A stretch of 64,000 nt of DNA from an uncultured Rubripirellula sp. (GTDB lineage Bacteria > Planctomycetota > Planctomycetia > Pirellulales > Pirellulaceae). The stretch lies in the NCBI GenBank assembly GCA_938075415.1, contig CALJHC010000005.1, forward strand, positions 1 through 64,000, written 5' to 3'. Shown piece by piece: positions 19,845-29,340 of the stretch. Positions within the stretch are counted from its first letter, which is position 1. Every line of letters starts with the position of its first letter. Below the pieces are notes generated by a model that was not told the DNA's origin, did no database searches, and saw only the letters and a program-made list of their open reading frames with translations. The translations under genes were made by a program, and so were the position numbers.

Positions 19845-19896
19845 CAGTGATCGAAACCAGTGATCGAAACCAGTGATTTCAACCAGTGATTTCAAC
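19845..19896. repeat. 13-bp tandem repeat, four copies
   Basis: Two units CAGTGATCGAAAC followed by two units CAGTGATTTCAAC. The pairwise block pattern again suggests stepwise duplication. The rest of the gap 19298-20201 shows no gene. Confidence 0.93.
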
Positions 19897-20201
19897 CAGT
19901 GCCATGCCGAAAAAGTAAACAGTCGATTTGTCTTTGCAGATTTTGGTGGCAATGGATTATCCTGATTGGGTTAAGCTGAGCGTGGTTCAGGTAGTCGCAA
20001 AAGACAGAGGTTGCGATATGGAAGAAGGAAATCCAGTCTTGGCTGCGTGGATTGTGTCGCAGTCTTGAGCGTGATAGGCCACTGGTGTTTTTTACGGACT
20101 TGGCAATTTTGTGACGAATTAATTTGCTGACGGGATCGTTTTTTAAGTGAGATTATTTCCACACGGGATCATTGAACGGAAGATCAGTTGATGGTGCGAA
20201 C

Positions 20202-21425
20202 ATGATTGGCAATCCGATTAGCTTGCTGCTGCGATGGCTCGTCGGTGGAGCAGTGGGAACGCTGTTGATCGCTGCATCCTCTCCCTGGTTTGTGCGAAGC
20301 TATCTTCCACTGCAGGTTGATTCAACGAGAAACACGTGGACGCTCCCTGCAGGCAAACTGTACCGCTGGCGAAGCGAGGGGTATGCGGATTCAAGCATTG
20401 GTCCTTTGGGGATGCCGGGTCGAACATCACCTTTGATTCAGGGGGATCAAGATGGTTTAGAAAGGCGGTCCGAATCTCTGGGAGGCAGTGATCCCGTCTC
20501 TGATGGAAAGATTGTAAATCGTGCCTCGGAAGCACGCGGCAAGCGAACGAAAATCGCTTTGTGGGGAGACTCACAGGTGGAGGGGGTCTGCGTCTCAGAT
20601 CATGAAAAAATCTTTGCATGTGCGGAACGCTTGGGGGCGTTTGACGTTTTCCCTCTTGCTCGAAGTGGTCAGGACGCGGCGGACTGGTTAACGCAAATGT
20701 CGGCGGTCGAGGCTGAGTTGCAGATTGATTTACACGTCTTCTTTGTGTCCGACTTGGAGGATTTGCTATCGGTGGACAAAGCACCGCTTGCACCACCGAG
20801 TTTCGATGAGGAGGTGAATGCAAAGTCCGCAATTTCTGCTTGGTTACCGGCTTTTGTGATTCAAGGAGCCAGGTACCTGCTAACTGAGGCAGATGGTGCA
20901 ACTCGACGTCGGCTTCGCTTCACGGTGGGGCCCGTTCGAAATGATTCAGATGGCGATGATTCAGATGGCGATACGCTCGATTCGAAATACCAAGAGCGTT
21001 CGGTGAAGGGGAAGTCGAGAGATTTGGCTCAATCGCAGAGTTGGGATCAGACGTTTGAAATCATTCGACGAGCGACTAGGTTACCCGTGATCATTTTTGA
21101 CGCGCCCGTAACACCACAGGTGATTGATGGACAGGTTCGGGTAATGACCGAAAAGGATCCTGTTTATTTGGCCATGCGAGATTCGGCGCAGCGAAATGGA
21201 TTGTGGGTGGTCACTGCTCGTGATTCTCTTTTGGCATCAGCTCGCCAAGGTCATTGGCCTCATGGTTTTCACAATGGCCAGTTCGGCGTTGGTCATCTCA
21301 ATGCAACCGGAAATGCTGTGGTTGCCTCAGTGTTGGCCGAGGCAATGAACCCGATGGATGGTTTGATGATTTCATCACCTCCCGTGCAATTGGAGCAAAC
21401 AATTGAAGCTCTGGGGGGGCGTTAG
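20202..21425 (+). CDS. Membrane-anchored SGNH-like hydrolase (acyl transfer)
   Basis: A 407-residue protein with an N-terminal membrane anchor (LLLRWLVGGAVGTLLIAASS) and a large exported domain. Block I of the SGNH/GDSL fold is visible as ALWGDSQVEG with the putative nucleophile Ser at about residue 124. A C-terminal FGVGHLNATGNAVVASVL resembles block V, with its catalytic His. It ends six bases before an MBOAT gene, the arrangement seen for AlgI with AlgJ/AlgX, so it probably completes transfer of acetyl groups to an exported polysaccharide. An upstream in-frame TTG (20172) is possible, but this ATG is preferred. A short NDSDGDDSDGD repeat is encoded by a 12-bp duplication. Confidence 0.75.
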   Translation: MIGNPISLLLRWLVGGAVGTLLIAASSPWFVRSYLPLQVDSTRNTWTLPAGKLYRWRSEGYADSSIGPLGMPGRTSPLIQGDQDGLERRSESLGGSDPVSDGKIVNRASEARGKRTKIALWGDSQVEGVCVSDHEKIFACAERLGAFDVFPLARSGQDAADWLTQMSAVEAELQIDLHVFFVSDLEDLLSVDKAPLAPPSFDEEVNAKSAISAWLPAFVIQGARYLLTEADGATRRRLRFTVGPVRNDSDGDDSDGDTLDSKYQERSVKGKSRDLAQSQSWDQTFEIIRRATRLPVIIFDAPVTPQVIDGQVRVMTEKDPVYLAMRDSAQRNGLWVVTARDSLLASARQGHWPHGFHNGQFGVGHLNATGNAVVASVLAEAMNPMDGLMISSPPVQLEQTIEALGGR

Positions 21426-21431
21426 CCAGCA

Positions 21432-22847
21432 ATGCTTTTCACACAAATCGAGTTTCTGTTTTTCTTCGCGATTGTCATTCTGTTTGCTTGGGTATCTCGG
21501 GAACGCCAGACGCGTCACGCTGTTTTATTGGTTGCCAGCTATTATTTTTACGCTTATTGGGATTACCGTTTTTGTGGTTTGTTGCTGCTTTCTACGGTGG
21601 TTGACTTTTGGGTAGCGACGCATTTACATCGGGCCGAGTCGACGCGTGGGAGGCGAGGGTGGTTGTGCGTCAGTCTCGGGGTCAATCTTGGTGTTCTGGG
21701 ACTCTTTAAATATTTCAACTTCTTTATCGACTCCGCTGCACCTTTACTTCAGTCCTTGGGGCTGGGCACTTCCTCTTTGTCGATTGTGCTGCCAGTTGGG
21801 ATTTCTTTCTATACTTTTCAAACGCTCAGCTACACCATCGACGTGTATCGAGGTGTTTTGAGGCCAGTGGATCGCTGGATCGACTTTGCGTTGTACGTTT
21901 CATTTTTTCCGCAACTTGTTGCTGGGCCGATCGTTCGAGCAAGAGAGTTTTTGCCCCAGTTGGCGTTTGTGCCGACTTGGTCCTCCCGGCGGTTTTATGC
22001 TGGTGGCCAACAGATGTTGCGAGGTGCATTTAAGAAAGTGATTCTTGCGGATCGCTTGGCGGAAATGGTAGATGTTGTTTTTGCCGGTCCTGAACTTTAT
22101 AGCGGACTAACGATTCTTATTGCCGTTGTCGCCTACGCGGGGCAGATCTACTATGACTTTTCTGGTTACAGTGACATGGCGATTGGTGCCGCAAAAATGC
22201 TCGGGTACCGGTTTCCTGTAAACTTTCGACATCCCTACCTCGCAACATCGCTCAGCGATTTCTGGCGTCGCTGGCACATGACGCTTTCCAGGTGGTTGCG
22301 AGACTATCTCTATATCTCTCTTGGTGGTAGTCGTCGTGGTACCGCAAGGACTTACTTGAATTTGCTGTTGACGATGTTGTTGGGAGGCTTGTGGCATGGT
22401 GCCGCTTGGACCTTTGTCTTGTGGGGGGCTTGGCATGGAATTGCCCTGGCGATTGAACGATGGTGGCAGGATCAGCGGTCGCGAGGTTTACAAGGATCCA
22501 TGGGCAACGGATATTCAGTTCTGAAACGCTTGCTGGGAGGTTCGTTAACCCTGTTAATTGTCTTGGTTGGTTGGGTTCTTTTTCGAAGTGAAAGTATTTC
22601 CCAGACAACTGTTCTACTAAAACGAATCGTGACGCTCTCTGATGGCATCAACTGGTTTCCTCCGCTTGCTCTTCTTGCGGTTGGATGCCTTGTCTTGGAG
22701 CATCTTGCCTGGCGAACGCGATTGCGTCGCGCCATGAGATTGCCGTACGCAGCGTGGTATAGCCCCGTGTTCACTGCAATCTTGATCTGGGTACTACTGC
22801 TCTACGCACCTCGCGGCTTTCGACCTTTTGTCTACTTTCAATTCTGA
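21432..22847 (+). CDS. MBOAT-family O-acyltransferase (AlgI/DltB-like)
   Basis: A 471-residue polytopic inner-membrane protein of the MBOAT family, which moves acyl groups, usually acetyl, across the membrane for polysaccharide or teichoic-acid modification. About ten hydrophobic segments are present. Signatures include PVGISFYTFQTLSYTIDVYR (121-140), SDFWRRWHMTLSRWLRDYLY (275-294) and LLGGLWHGAAWTFVLWGAWH (316-335), with the catalytic His322 and a second conserved His335. It starts six bases after the SGNH-like gene and surely works with it. The polymer that is modified is unknown; no polysaccharide synthesis genes are adjacent. Confidence 0.92.
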   Translation: MLFTQIEFLFFFAIVILFAWVSRERQTRHAVLLVASYYFYAYWDYRFCGLLLLSTVVDFWVATHLHRAESTRGRRGWLCVSLGVNLGVLGLFKYFNFFIDSAAPLLQSLGLGTSSLSIVLPVGISFYTFQTLSYTIDVYRGVLRPVDRWIDFALYVSFFPQLVAGPIVRAREFLPQLAFVPTWSSRRFYAGGQQMLRGAFKKVILADRLAEMVDVVFAGPELYSGLTILIAVVAYAGQIYYDFSGYSDMAIGAAKMLGYRFPVNFRHPYLATSLSDFWRRWHMTLSRWLRDYLYISLGGSRRGTARTYLNLLLTMLLGGLWHGAAWTFVLWGAWHGIALAIERWWQDQRSRGLQGSMGNGYSVLKRLLGGSLTLLIVLVGWVLFRSESISQTTVLLKRIVTLSDGINWFPPLALLAVGCLVLEHLAWRTRLRRAMRLPYAAWYSPVFTAILIWVLLLYAPRGFRPFVYFQF

Positions 22848-22954
22848 TGGGGCTGCAGGCTGAGAGAGTTGGTCAGTTCATCGGCAGGCATCTTGCCTGG
22901 GTTGGGCATCCGGTTAGCGATGGGTACCTGCTGGATGCGTTCAGGATTTAGGAC

Positions 22955-23800
22955 TCAGTGATCACTGACCTGCAGGTCAGACCAGTTAATTCGATGTCGT
23001 TTTGAGGTCACACGCAGGTAGGTCAATGTGAGCGCTGAGATCGTTCCTAGGGCGATTGCAGCAGCGATGACAAACATAATCATGATTTGATAACGCACTG
23101 CCTGCATTGGTTCTGCGCCAGCGAGTAACTGACCTGTCATCATCCCTGGGATGCTGACAATTCCGGCCACCGACATCGTGTTGAGAATCGGGATCATTGC
23201 CGCACGCGTTGCGTTGACGATGGAGGGCCGGCAGCTTTCCCATCTCGTCGCCCCGAGCACCAGAAGTGACTCAATTTCATCACGGTTCGTTGTCAGTTCT
23301 CTGAGGAATCTTTCCATTCCCAAAGAAATTCCTGTTAGTGAATTGCCAAGCACCATGCCCAAAAGTGGAATCAACACCGATGGACTGTGCCAAGGTTCGG
23401 GTTTGACAATTAACAACAGCGTGATTCCAGTCACAATCCAGCTGCTCATCCAGATGGAGACAATGGCGGTGGTGTGGATCGAGCGATAGCGGGTCTGTGT
23501 TCTGCGAACCACCGAGATTCCCGCAATCAAGGTCATGACCCCGGCGAGTCCCAGAACCGGAAAAAGCAACGCCAAGGCAAAGATTTGTTTTAGGATCAGG
23601 CCGATCAGCAATAGTTGAATCACCATTCGAGAGGCGCTGATCAGCAACTGCTTTGCGATGCCTAATTGCAATGTAATCGATAGGATCACGTTGATCACAA
23701 GCAGCGTGGATGCAACTCCGACCTCAATCCAGCTAAGCTGCAAGAGGTTGGTTGAGGTTTGTTCTAACTGACTCAGTAGAGGTGGGAGCAAGTCTTTCAA
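22955..23800 (-). CDS. fetB: FetB-like (UPF0014) ABC transporter permease
   Basis: A 281-residue inner-membrane permease of the UPF0014/FetB family with about seven membrane segments. The diagnostic central part is present: LIPLLGMVLGNSLTGISLGM, then ERFLRELTTNRDEIESLLVL with GATRWESC, and IPGMMTGQLLAGAEPMQAVR. In E. coli FetAB exports iron and helps resist oxidative stress; the substrate here is inferred only from homology. It overlaps the upstream ATPase gene by four bases, so the two are translationally coupled. Confidence 0.88.
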   Translation of the reverse strand: MKDLLPPLLSQLEQTSTNLLQLSWIEVGVASTLLVINVILSITLQLGIAKQLLISASRMVIQLLLIGLILKQIFALALLFPVLGLAGVMTLIAGISVVRRTQTRYRSIHTTAIVSIWMSSWIVTGITLLLIVKPEPWHSPSVLIPLLGMVLGNSLTGISLGMERFLRELTTNRDEIESLLVLGATRWESCRPSIVNATRAAMIPILNTMSVAGIVSIPGMMTGQLLAGAEPMQAVRYQIMIMFVIAAAIALGTISALTLTYLRVTSKRHRINWSDLQVSDH

Positions 23801-24525
23801 TGGGGTCGCTCCAAATCTAATGTTCCATCGATTATTTCAATGACATGATCTGTAAGCCGCTGAACTTGTGCATGATCATGCCCTGCAAAGATCAATGACC
23901 TTTTAAGGTGGTCGGTGGGCTGGCCAGCGTTGTTGTGGACTGGGTCCTGCCAGTTCTCAAGTACTGTTTCGAAGCGTTGGGTTGAGATCGAATCCAAGGA
24001 GGCCGTTGGCTCGTCCAGCAACAGGGTTCTTGGGTTAAGTAGCAGGCCGCGAACGAAAGCGACAACTTGTTGTTCCCCACCACTGAGGTGCTTTGCATTC
24101 TGTTCGAGAAAAACTTTGTCCCGATTCAAAAGGTCCAAGAATCCCAGTGCTTTTTCTTCGTCAAAATCATTGGTAGCCGCCGCGAACAAAAATGGCTTGG
24201 CAAGATTGTCCCTTACCGTACCGGGATACATCGTGGGTCGTTGTGGCAGGTACAGAATCTCTTGCCGGTAGTGGGGTATGGCTTCCGGTGGGATCGGTTG
24301 ACCATGATGAAGGATTTCACCATTTTGAACTGGATCCAGTAAAGCCATTGCTCGAAGGAAGGTCGATTTTCCGCATCCGCTTGGGCCGATAAGTCCCAGT
24401 CGATCACCGGGGAAGAGTTTCAGGTTTGCGGAAAAGAGAAGTGTTCGGTCAGAGACAGGATCGTGTCGTGAAACGTCACGTGCTTCGATGATGGGTTCTT
24501 GGTTCAAGTGAGCGATCCTCGTCAT
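23797..24525 (-). CDS. fetA: FetA-like ABC transporter ATP-binding protein
   Basis: A 242-residue ABC ATPase with Walker A GPSGCGKST, Q-loop region ILYLPQRPTMYPGTVRDNL, signature LSGGEQQ, Walker B TLLLDEP followed by TASLD, and the switch His in FAGHDHAQ. It partners with the FetB-like permease, whose start overlaps its stop by four bases. Together they would form an exporter without a periplasmic binding protein. Confidence 0.9.
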   Translation of the reverse strand: MTRIAHLNQEPIIEARDVSRHDPVSDRTLLFSANLKLFPGDRLGLIGPSGCGKSTFLRAMALLDPVQNGEILHHGQPIPPEAIPHYRQEILYLPQRPTMYPGTVRDNLAKPFLFAAATNDFDEEKALGFLDLLNRDKVFLEQNAKHLSGGEQQVVAFVRGLLLNPRTLLLDEPTASLDSISTQRFETVLENWQDPVHNNAGQPTDHLKRSLIFAGHDHAQVQRLTDHVIEIIDGTLDLERPH

Positions 24526-24777
24526 GCCGGCACGTGGTTCTACTGATCGTGTTTGAATCGCTGCAGCGGGGCTTTAAGCGTAACAAAAAGATTTAGTTTT
24601 GGCAGGACGCAAGGACTGCTGTGTTTGATCAGGTTGTGTTCCGTGAGCCGATATTTTGTTGCGACGGTTGGCCAGTTTTTTTCGGGATATGTAACGCTTG
24701 CTTATGGATGTGGCGTGTCATCAATGTTTTTGTTGGGATTCCATAGCCGATCGTTGGAGATTGCCGGGTGGCCGTCA

Positions 24778-27465
24778 TTAAACTTTTGGTTTTAGTCCAT
24801 TCGGCGTTGCAACGGCGGAACGCGGGTTCTCTGGCCAGTGGTGTTTGGGGTACCGGCGTCGAAGTTCTTTACGTACGTGTTGGTAGGTCACATCCCAAAA
24901 GTTGCCTAAGTCATCGGTGATCTGCTGTGGTCGATAGTTGGGGCCCAATAGATGAAGTTGCATGGCTACTTTTCCACCGGCTATTCGGGGTGTTTCCTGC
25001 CATCCAAAGATTTCTTGGATTCGCACTTCAATTCTGGGTGGCTTTGAGTCCTCGTAATGAACGGGGGTTGATTTGCCGCAGGGTGTGTCGAGGATTTCCG
25101 GCGCGAGCTGGTCAATTTGTCTTAGCTTTTCATAAGCGATTCGGCCCTTGATGTGATCCAGCCATGGAGCTTTTCTAAGTTGCGCCCAAGAGGTTCTGGC
25201 CCGGCAAAGTGTTTCTAGGATTTCCAGATAGACCGAGTTGTCAATCTCCGTTAATCCGAGTTCCGGAAGTTCAATGCGTAGTAGTTTGACTCGTGCAACG
25301 AAATGACGAAGCGCATCGTTGCTAGGCATGACCTGATCGAGGTTGTCGCTGGCGGCTCGAAAAAGTTTTTCAGCCACTCGTGGACTCGGTTCACAAGTGA
25401 TGGGCACATCGCGGATGACGAGGTCATGGGTCATGATTCTGCGTCTTGCTACGATCGCCCGTTTTTCTTTCTCAAAAAGAAAAGTGTCTTCTTCAGTGAA
25501 TTCTGTTGAGTCGATCCACTCCAGATTGACGGCAGTTGCAAGTCGTACCTTTGCTTCGATCCCTTTTGAGTCGAGATCAAGGCAGAGGAAAAAATCACTA
25601 GTTTGCACCTCACTTCCAGAATGGATTCGCACCCCGCGACCTCCGGAGAGAATTCCCCGCGGTTCATGCTGCGACGCGAAATCCTTGCCTTTTGCTTCGT
25701 CTTTTTTTGCCTGTTTTTTTCTTTCCTGCGATCGTCTTTTTGCCAGACGGTCTGGAAATGCGGCGAGAAGGGATTGCCGAAGGAGAGTGGACAAGTGGAT
25801 TGATGAATGGATCTTCGCTTCCGGTGGCTCGGCCTCAACTGAGATCTGTTGCACCTCATGCTCTAGCTGCTCGGCGACCTTGAGGACTTGCTTTGCGGCA
25901 TTTGTGTTGGCGACTGAGTTTGGTTTTTGCTGAGCGAATGAGAGGAGTTCTTGGATTCTCGGCCACAGATCGCATTCGAGCATTACTTCCGATGACGAAT
26001 GGTTTAGAGAAGAATTGTTGTTTTGTTCATTGGTTGGCAAGTCGCTTTCTGCGATTATTTGGTGAGCATTGTTGAAGCCTCGGGCATTGTCAAATGGGTC
26101 CCTTTCGCTCAGCAGTGCCGCGGCGATTGAAGCAATCCTTACGATGTTTCTCCGCTTTGCTTCAATCATGAATCGAGCTAATCGAGGCGTGATCGGAAGC
26201 CGCGCCATCAACGAGCCGATCTCGGTCACTTTTCCAGAGGGATCAACGGCGTGCAATTTTCCGAGAAGTGTTTGCGCAAGATCGATTGCCTGTTTTGTTG
26301 GTGGAGTCAACCAAGGGAAGTCTGTCGCATCCTTCTCGCCCAAGTTTGCCAAGGTTAATACGACGTTGGTTAGATCGCCGCGAGAGACCTCGGGTACATC
26401 GATTGCCCGCCTTGAGCTTTGCATGGCTATTGGCCAAAGCCTGTGGCATTTTCCGGGGCCGGTTCGTCCTGCACGGCCAGCACGTTGGTCTGCCGAAGCT
26501 TTTGAAATCGGTTGAATCTGCAACCGTGGTAGCCCGACATTGGGATCATGATTGAGGACTCTGGCCAATCCGGTGTCGATCACAGTCGTGATTCCGGGGA
26601 TCGTGATTGAAGTCTCTGCAACATTCGTCGCAAGGACAACTTTTCTCTTCTTTGAGGGACGAAGCACTCTGTCTTGCTTCTCGGCGGGCAATGCACCATA
26701 GAGTTCCATGATGGCAATGTCACCCCATGGATGACCCGTCGTTTGATGCAGAGAAGAGAGGCGTTTTTTGACACTTCTGATTTCTCCAACGCCTGGCAGA
26801 AATACCAGGAGATCTCCGATTCGTTCACTCAACTGAGTGACAATGCAGTTGAAAACTTTTTCGTCCATCGGCTGGCGATGGAATTGCTCGTCATATTCAA
26901 TTTCTACCGGAAAGGATTTGCCATGACTCTCCAGGGAAACTGAGTTTTCAAGAAAAGATAAAAGCGGCTTTGGGTCGAGCGTTGCGGACATGATGATGAC
27001 TTGCAGGTCTGGTCGAAATGTCCTCCGAATGCGTTCAATCATCCCTAAAGCTAGATCCATTTCCAAGGTGCGTTCATGGAATTCGTCAAGGATCACGCAA
27101 CCTACGGATTCAAGCAACGGATCGGCGATCAGTCGACGCAGAAGCAGTCCAGTTGTAACCGCCAGGAGCTGTGTTTCGCCGCTTGCTTTTTTATCAAAGC
27201 GTACGTGGTATCCGATTTCTGCACCTAGTTTTGTCCCGCGGATTTTTGCAATTCGACTTGCCGTCGCTCTCGCGGCCACCTTGCGTGGTTGCACCAGAAT
27301 GATCTGTTGTTCAGAGGTAACGCCGCTGTCGAGAATTGCGGGTGGTACCAGAGTCGATTTGCCGGCGCCCGGTGGCGCTTTTAGGATGACGGGACGCGAG
27401 TTCTTCAACGCCGCAATTGCGTCCGGCAAACAGTTTGAAACCGGAAGCTTCTCGCCTGTTGTCAT
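24778..27465 (-). CDS. hrpB: ATP-dependent helicase HrpB
   Basis: An 895-residue DEAH/RHA-family helicase of the HrpB type. In order: Walker A KAPPGAGKSTLVPP (29-42), a DEFH version of the DEAH box in VILDEFHERTLEMD, SATLD, then the second RecA domain with VLATNVAETSITIPG and SADQRAGRAGRTGPGKCHRL. A helicase-associated domain follows, and the HrpB-specific C terminus finishes with YRPQQITDDLGNFWDVTYQH and KELRRRYPKHHWPENPRSA. Length is slightly greater than the usual ~820, due to charged insertions around residues 480-640. HrpB's RNA substrate is not well defined. It stands alone downstream of the esterase gene. Confidence 0.94.
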   Translation of the reverse strand: MTTGEKLPVSNCLPDAIAALKNSRPVILKAPPGAGKSTLVPPAILDSGVTSEQQIILVQPRKVAARATASRIAKIRGTKLGAEIGYHVRFDKKASGETQLLAVTTGLLLRRLIADPLLESVGCVILDEFHERTLEMDLALGMIERIRRTFRPDLQVIIMSATLDPKPLLSFLENSVSLESHGKSFPVEIEYDEQFHRQPMDEKVFNCIVTQLSERIGDLLVFLPGVGEIRSVKKRLSSLHQTTGHPWGDIAIMELYGALPAEKQDRVLRPSKKRKVVLATNVAETSITIPGITTVIDTGLARVLNHDPNVGLPRLQIQPISKASADQRAGRAGRTGPGKCHRLWPIAMQSSRRAIDVPEVSRGDLTNVVLTLANLGEKDATDFPWLTPPTKQAIDLAQTLLGKLHAVDPSGKVTEIGSLMARLPITPRLARFMIEAKRRNIVRIASIAAALLSERDPFDNARGFNNAHQIIAESDLPTNEQNNNSSLNHSSSEVMLECDLWPRIQELLSFAQQKPNSVANTNAAKQVLKVAEQLEHEVQQISVEAEPPEAKIHSSIHLSTLLRQSLLAAFPDRLAKRRSQERKKQAKKDEAKGKDFASQHEPRGILSGGRGVRIHSGSEVQTSDFFLCLDLDSKGIEAKVRLATAVNLEWIDSTEFTEEDTFLFEKEKRAIVARRRIMTHDLVIRDVPITCEPSPRVAEKLFRAASDNLDQVMPSNDALRHFVARVKLLRIELPELGLTEIDNSVYLEILETLCRARTSWAQLRKAPWLDHIKGRIAYEKLRQIDQLAPEILDTPCGKSTPVHYEDSKPPRIEVRIQEIFGWQETPRIAGGKVAMQLHLLGPNYRPQQITDDLGNFWDVTYQHVRKELRRRYPKHHWPENPRSAVATPNGLKPKV

Positions 27466-27519
27466 TGCGCGTTCAGCTCGCCGAGTTAATGGGGGATGAG
27501 ATCGTTCGTTGGTGGAAAA

Positions 27520-28848
27520 CTACTTGAGGTGTCGATTGGCAAATTTCAGGTACTGCATCCAGTCAAAATCAGTTACATCGTGTTTCCCGGTGCGCAGGTG
27601 GTAGCCGATTGTTCCCTTGGCAACCGGCTGGTCCGCGGGCGGGCTGGTTTGAGGAGGTGCTTTGTCACCCATTCCATCGGTACCAAGCAGCCGATAGACC
27701 GGATCGGATTCAACGCATGCAAGGAACTCGCCTTTTGGATCGGCCCATTGGTCGCCCGTCGCGCTGGCAACGTAAACTGCTCGCGGCGCAATTAACGAAA
27801 TGAGCTGATGCTGATCGACCGGGCAAGCGTTTTCGTTCTCGTTGTACTGAAGGTAGTTATCGCAAAACCAGTGAGGAAATGACGTGTTGATCCGCCCGAT
27901 CGTTTCACCGATGGCGCGACGACTGATCGCTGCACCACCGCAACCAGAATTATTGCTGATCACCAATTTGAACCGCTCGTCGGTCGCGCCTGCCCAAAGG
28001 GATGTTTTGCCCAGTCTTGAGTGACCAAACACAGCAACGCGAGAGCCGTCAATCATGGAATCCATCTCGAGGTAATCCAATGCGCGGCTGAGCCCATAGG
28101 CCCATCCCGCGATGCTGCCCCATTTTTCTTTCTTGGGAATGGATTTTGCTTCCGTCCGCAATGCGCGATGGATACCATTTTCAAACTGATCATCGAAGTC
28201 TGGATCGATGTCACCGTAATAAATGGTGACAAGCGCGAAGCCTTGGTCAATCATCATTGCCACTGGCCAACGGCTCGAGGCGACTCCACGTGCGGATTCA
28301 TTCGCCTTGTTGTCGGTCGTCGTACCTTGCCGATTTCGCATCCAGTTTTGATTCAGGCTAATGCTTGGATCTGGGTCAACGCTGTGGTTGCCCTGGAAAT
28401 TCAAGCCCAGAAAGGCTGGTGATTTGACGGCGTTTTTCGGCGTGTAGATCAGCAACCGCATCGTTGTCGACGCTTCACCCTCTCCCACGGTGACATCGAC
28501 CTCACGGCGGATGGCTTTGCCGTTGACGGCATCCATTTTCGTGCTGATGAGTTCATGAGAAATGGAGCAAGCTTTGGGAGCCGTTCCATAAACCTGTTCG
28601 GAGAAAATCTGAATTAGTTCAGGTCGGCGAATTTGCTTCCATTGTTTAGCAGACTGCACCACACTTCCACTTTTGGTGACCAGTGCAGGGGGCAGTTCAT
28701 ATTCAGGGATTTTTGCTTCGTCATAGTTGGCAACAAACTTTGTTTGACCGAAAGTAAGTGTTGGTAATCCGAATAGAGCGAAGCAGACGCCGGTGAGAGC
28801 AAGGCAAGGTAACTGCGAGACTCGGCCCTGGCTGTGAAGTATTGGCAT
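27520..28848 (-). CDS. CE15-like glucuronoyl/acetyl-xylan esterase, exported
   Basis: A 442-residue alpha/beta hydrolase with an N-terminal signal peptide (LALTGVCFALFGLPTLTFG). The nucleophile motif GHSRLGK (Ser277) and its surroundings, FKLVISNNSGCGGAAISRR, match carbohydrate esterase family 15, whose members split ester links between glucuronoxylan and lignin or other alcohols. A His near the C terminus (GKHDVTDFDW) could complete the triad. Many planctomycetes encode such enzymes for use of algal or plant polysaccharides; this specific substrate is inferred. It is not linked to other sugar-degrading genes. Confidence 0.82.
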   Translation of the reverse strand: MPILHSQGRVSQLPCLALTGVCFALFGLPTLTFGQTKFVANYDEAKIPEYELPPALVTKSGSVVQSAKQWKQIRRPELIQIFSEQVYGTAPKACSISHELISTKMDAVNGKAIRREVDVTVGEGEASTTMRLLIYTPKNAVKSPAFLGLNFQGNHSVDPDPSISLNQNWMRNRQGTTTDNKANESARGVASSRWPVAMMIDQGFALVTIYYGDIDPDFDDQFENGIHRALRTEAKSIPKKEKWGSIAGWAYGLSRALDYLEMDSMIDGSRVAVFGHSRLGKTSLWAGATDERFKLVISNNSGCGGAAISRRAIGETIGRINTSFPHWFCDNYLQYNENENACPVDQHQLISLIAPRAVYVASATGDQWADPKGEFLACVESDPVYRLLGTDGMGDKAPPQTSPPADQPVAKGTIGYHLRTGKHDVTDFDWMQYLKFANRHLK

Positions 28849-29258
28849 TGGATTCTCTGTGGGTGAGCAGGGGGTGGGAGCATGGGGGTGGCAGCATGGG
28901 AGTGAGCATGCGAAGCGACGCCAGTCCGCATTCTAGGCGTAATTCACTGAGGCCGTTCTGATTGTGGCATGAATTATTGGCGAAAACCAACATGGTTGCA
29001 AAAACTATCCCAAAGGCTCGTGTCTGGCCTCAGCTTATCAGACAATTCAAAAGCGTCTGATGTTGCGTTTTTCAGTCGAACCTTTGCAAGAACGGACAGG
29101 CGAACTTTCAGATTAGATGCTTGTCTCATTGGAAACGTTCCTGATTGCCATTTTGAATCAGGGCACAAATTCCAAGTCGTCAGGTGGGGACAATCAAACG
29201 CATCTCGGTGATGGTTTACCGATTTGTTGTCGATCGAGTCGACGTTTTTTGAGTAGTG

Positions 29259-29299
29259 TTTGACAAGTCGCCGTTTGACAAGTCGCCGTTTGACAAGTC
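29259..29299. repeat. 15-bp tandem repeat, 2.7 copies
   Basis: Units of TTTGACAAGTCGCCG at 29259 and 29274, with a partial third. It lies about 40 bases downstream of the fhcD stop codon in the gap 28849-29340, which otherwise holds no gene apart from a GGGAGCATG-type duplication near 28870-28915. Confidence 0.9.
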
Positions 29300-29340
29300 A
29301 TAGGATCGCGGGCTGATTTCACCGGTCAATGACTGTCCAC

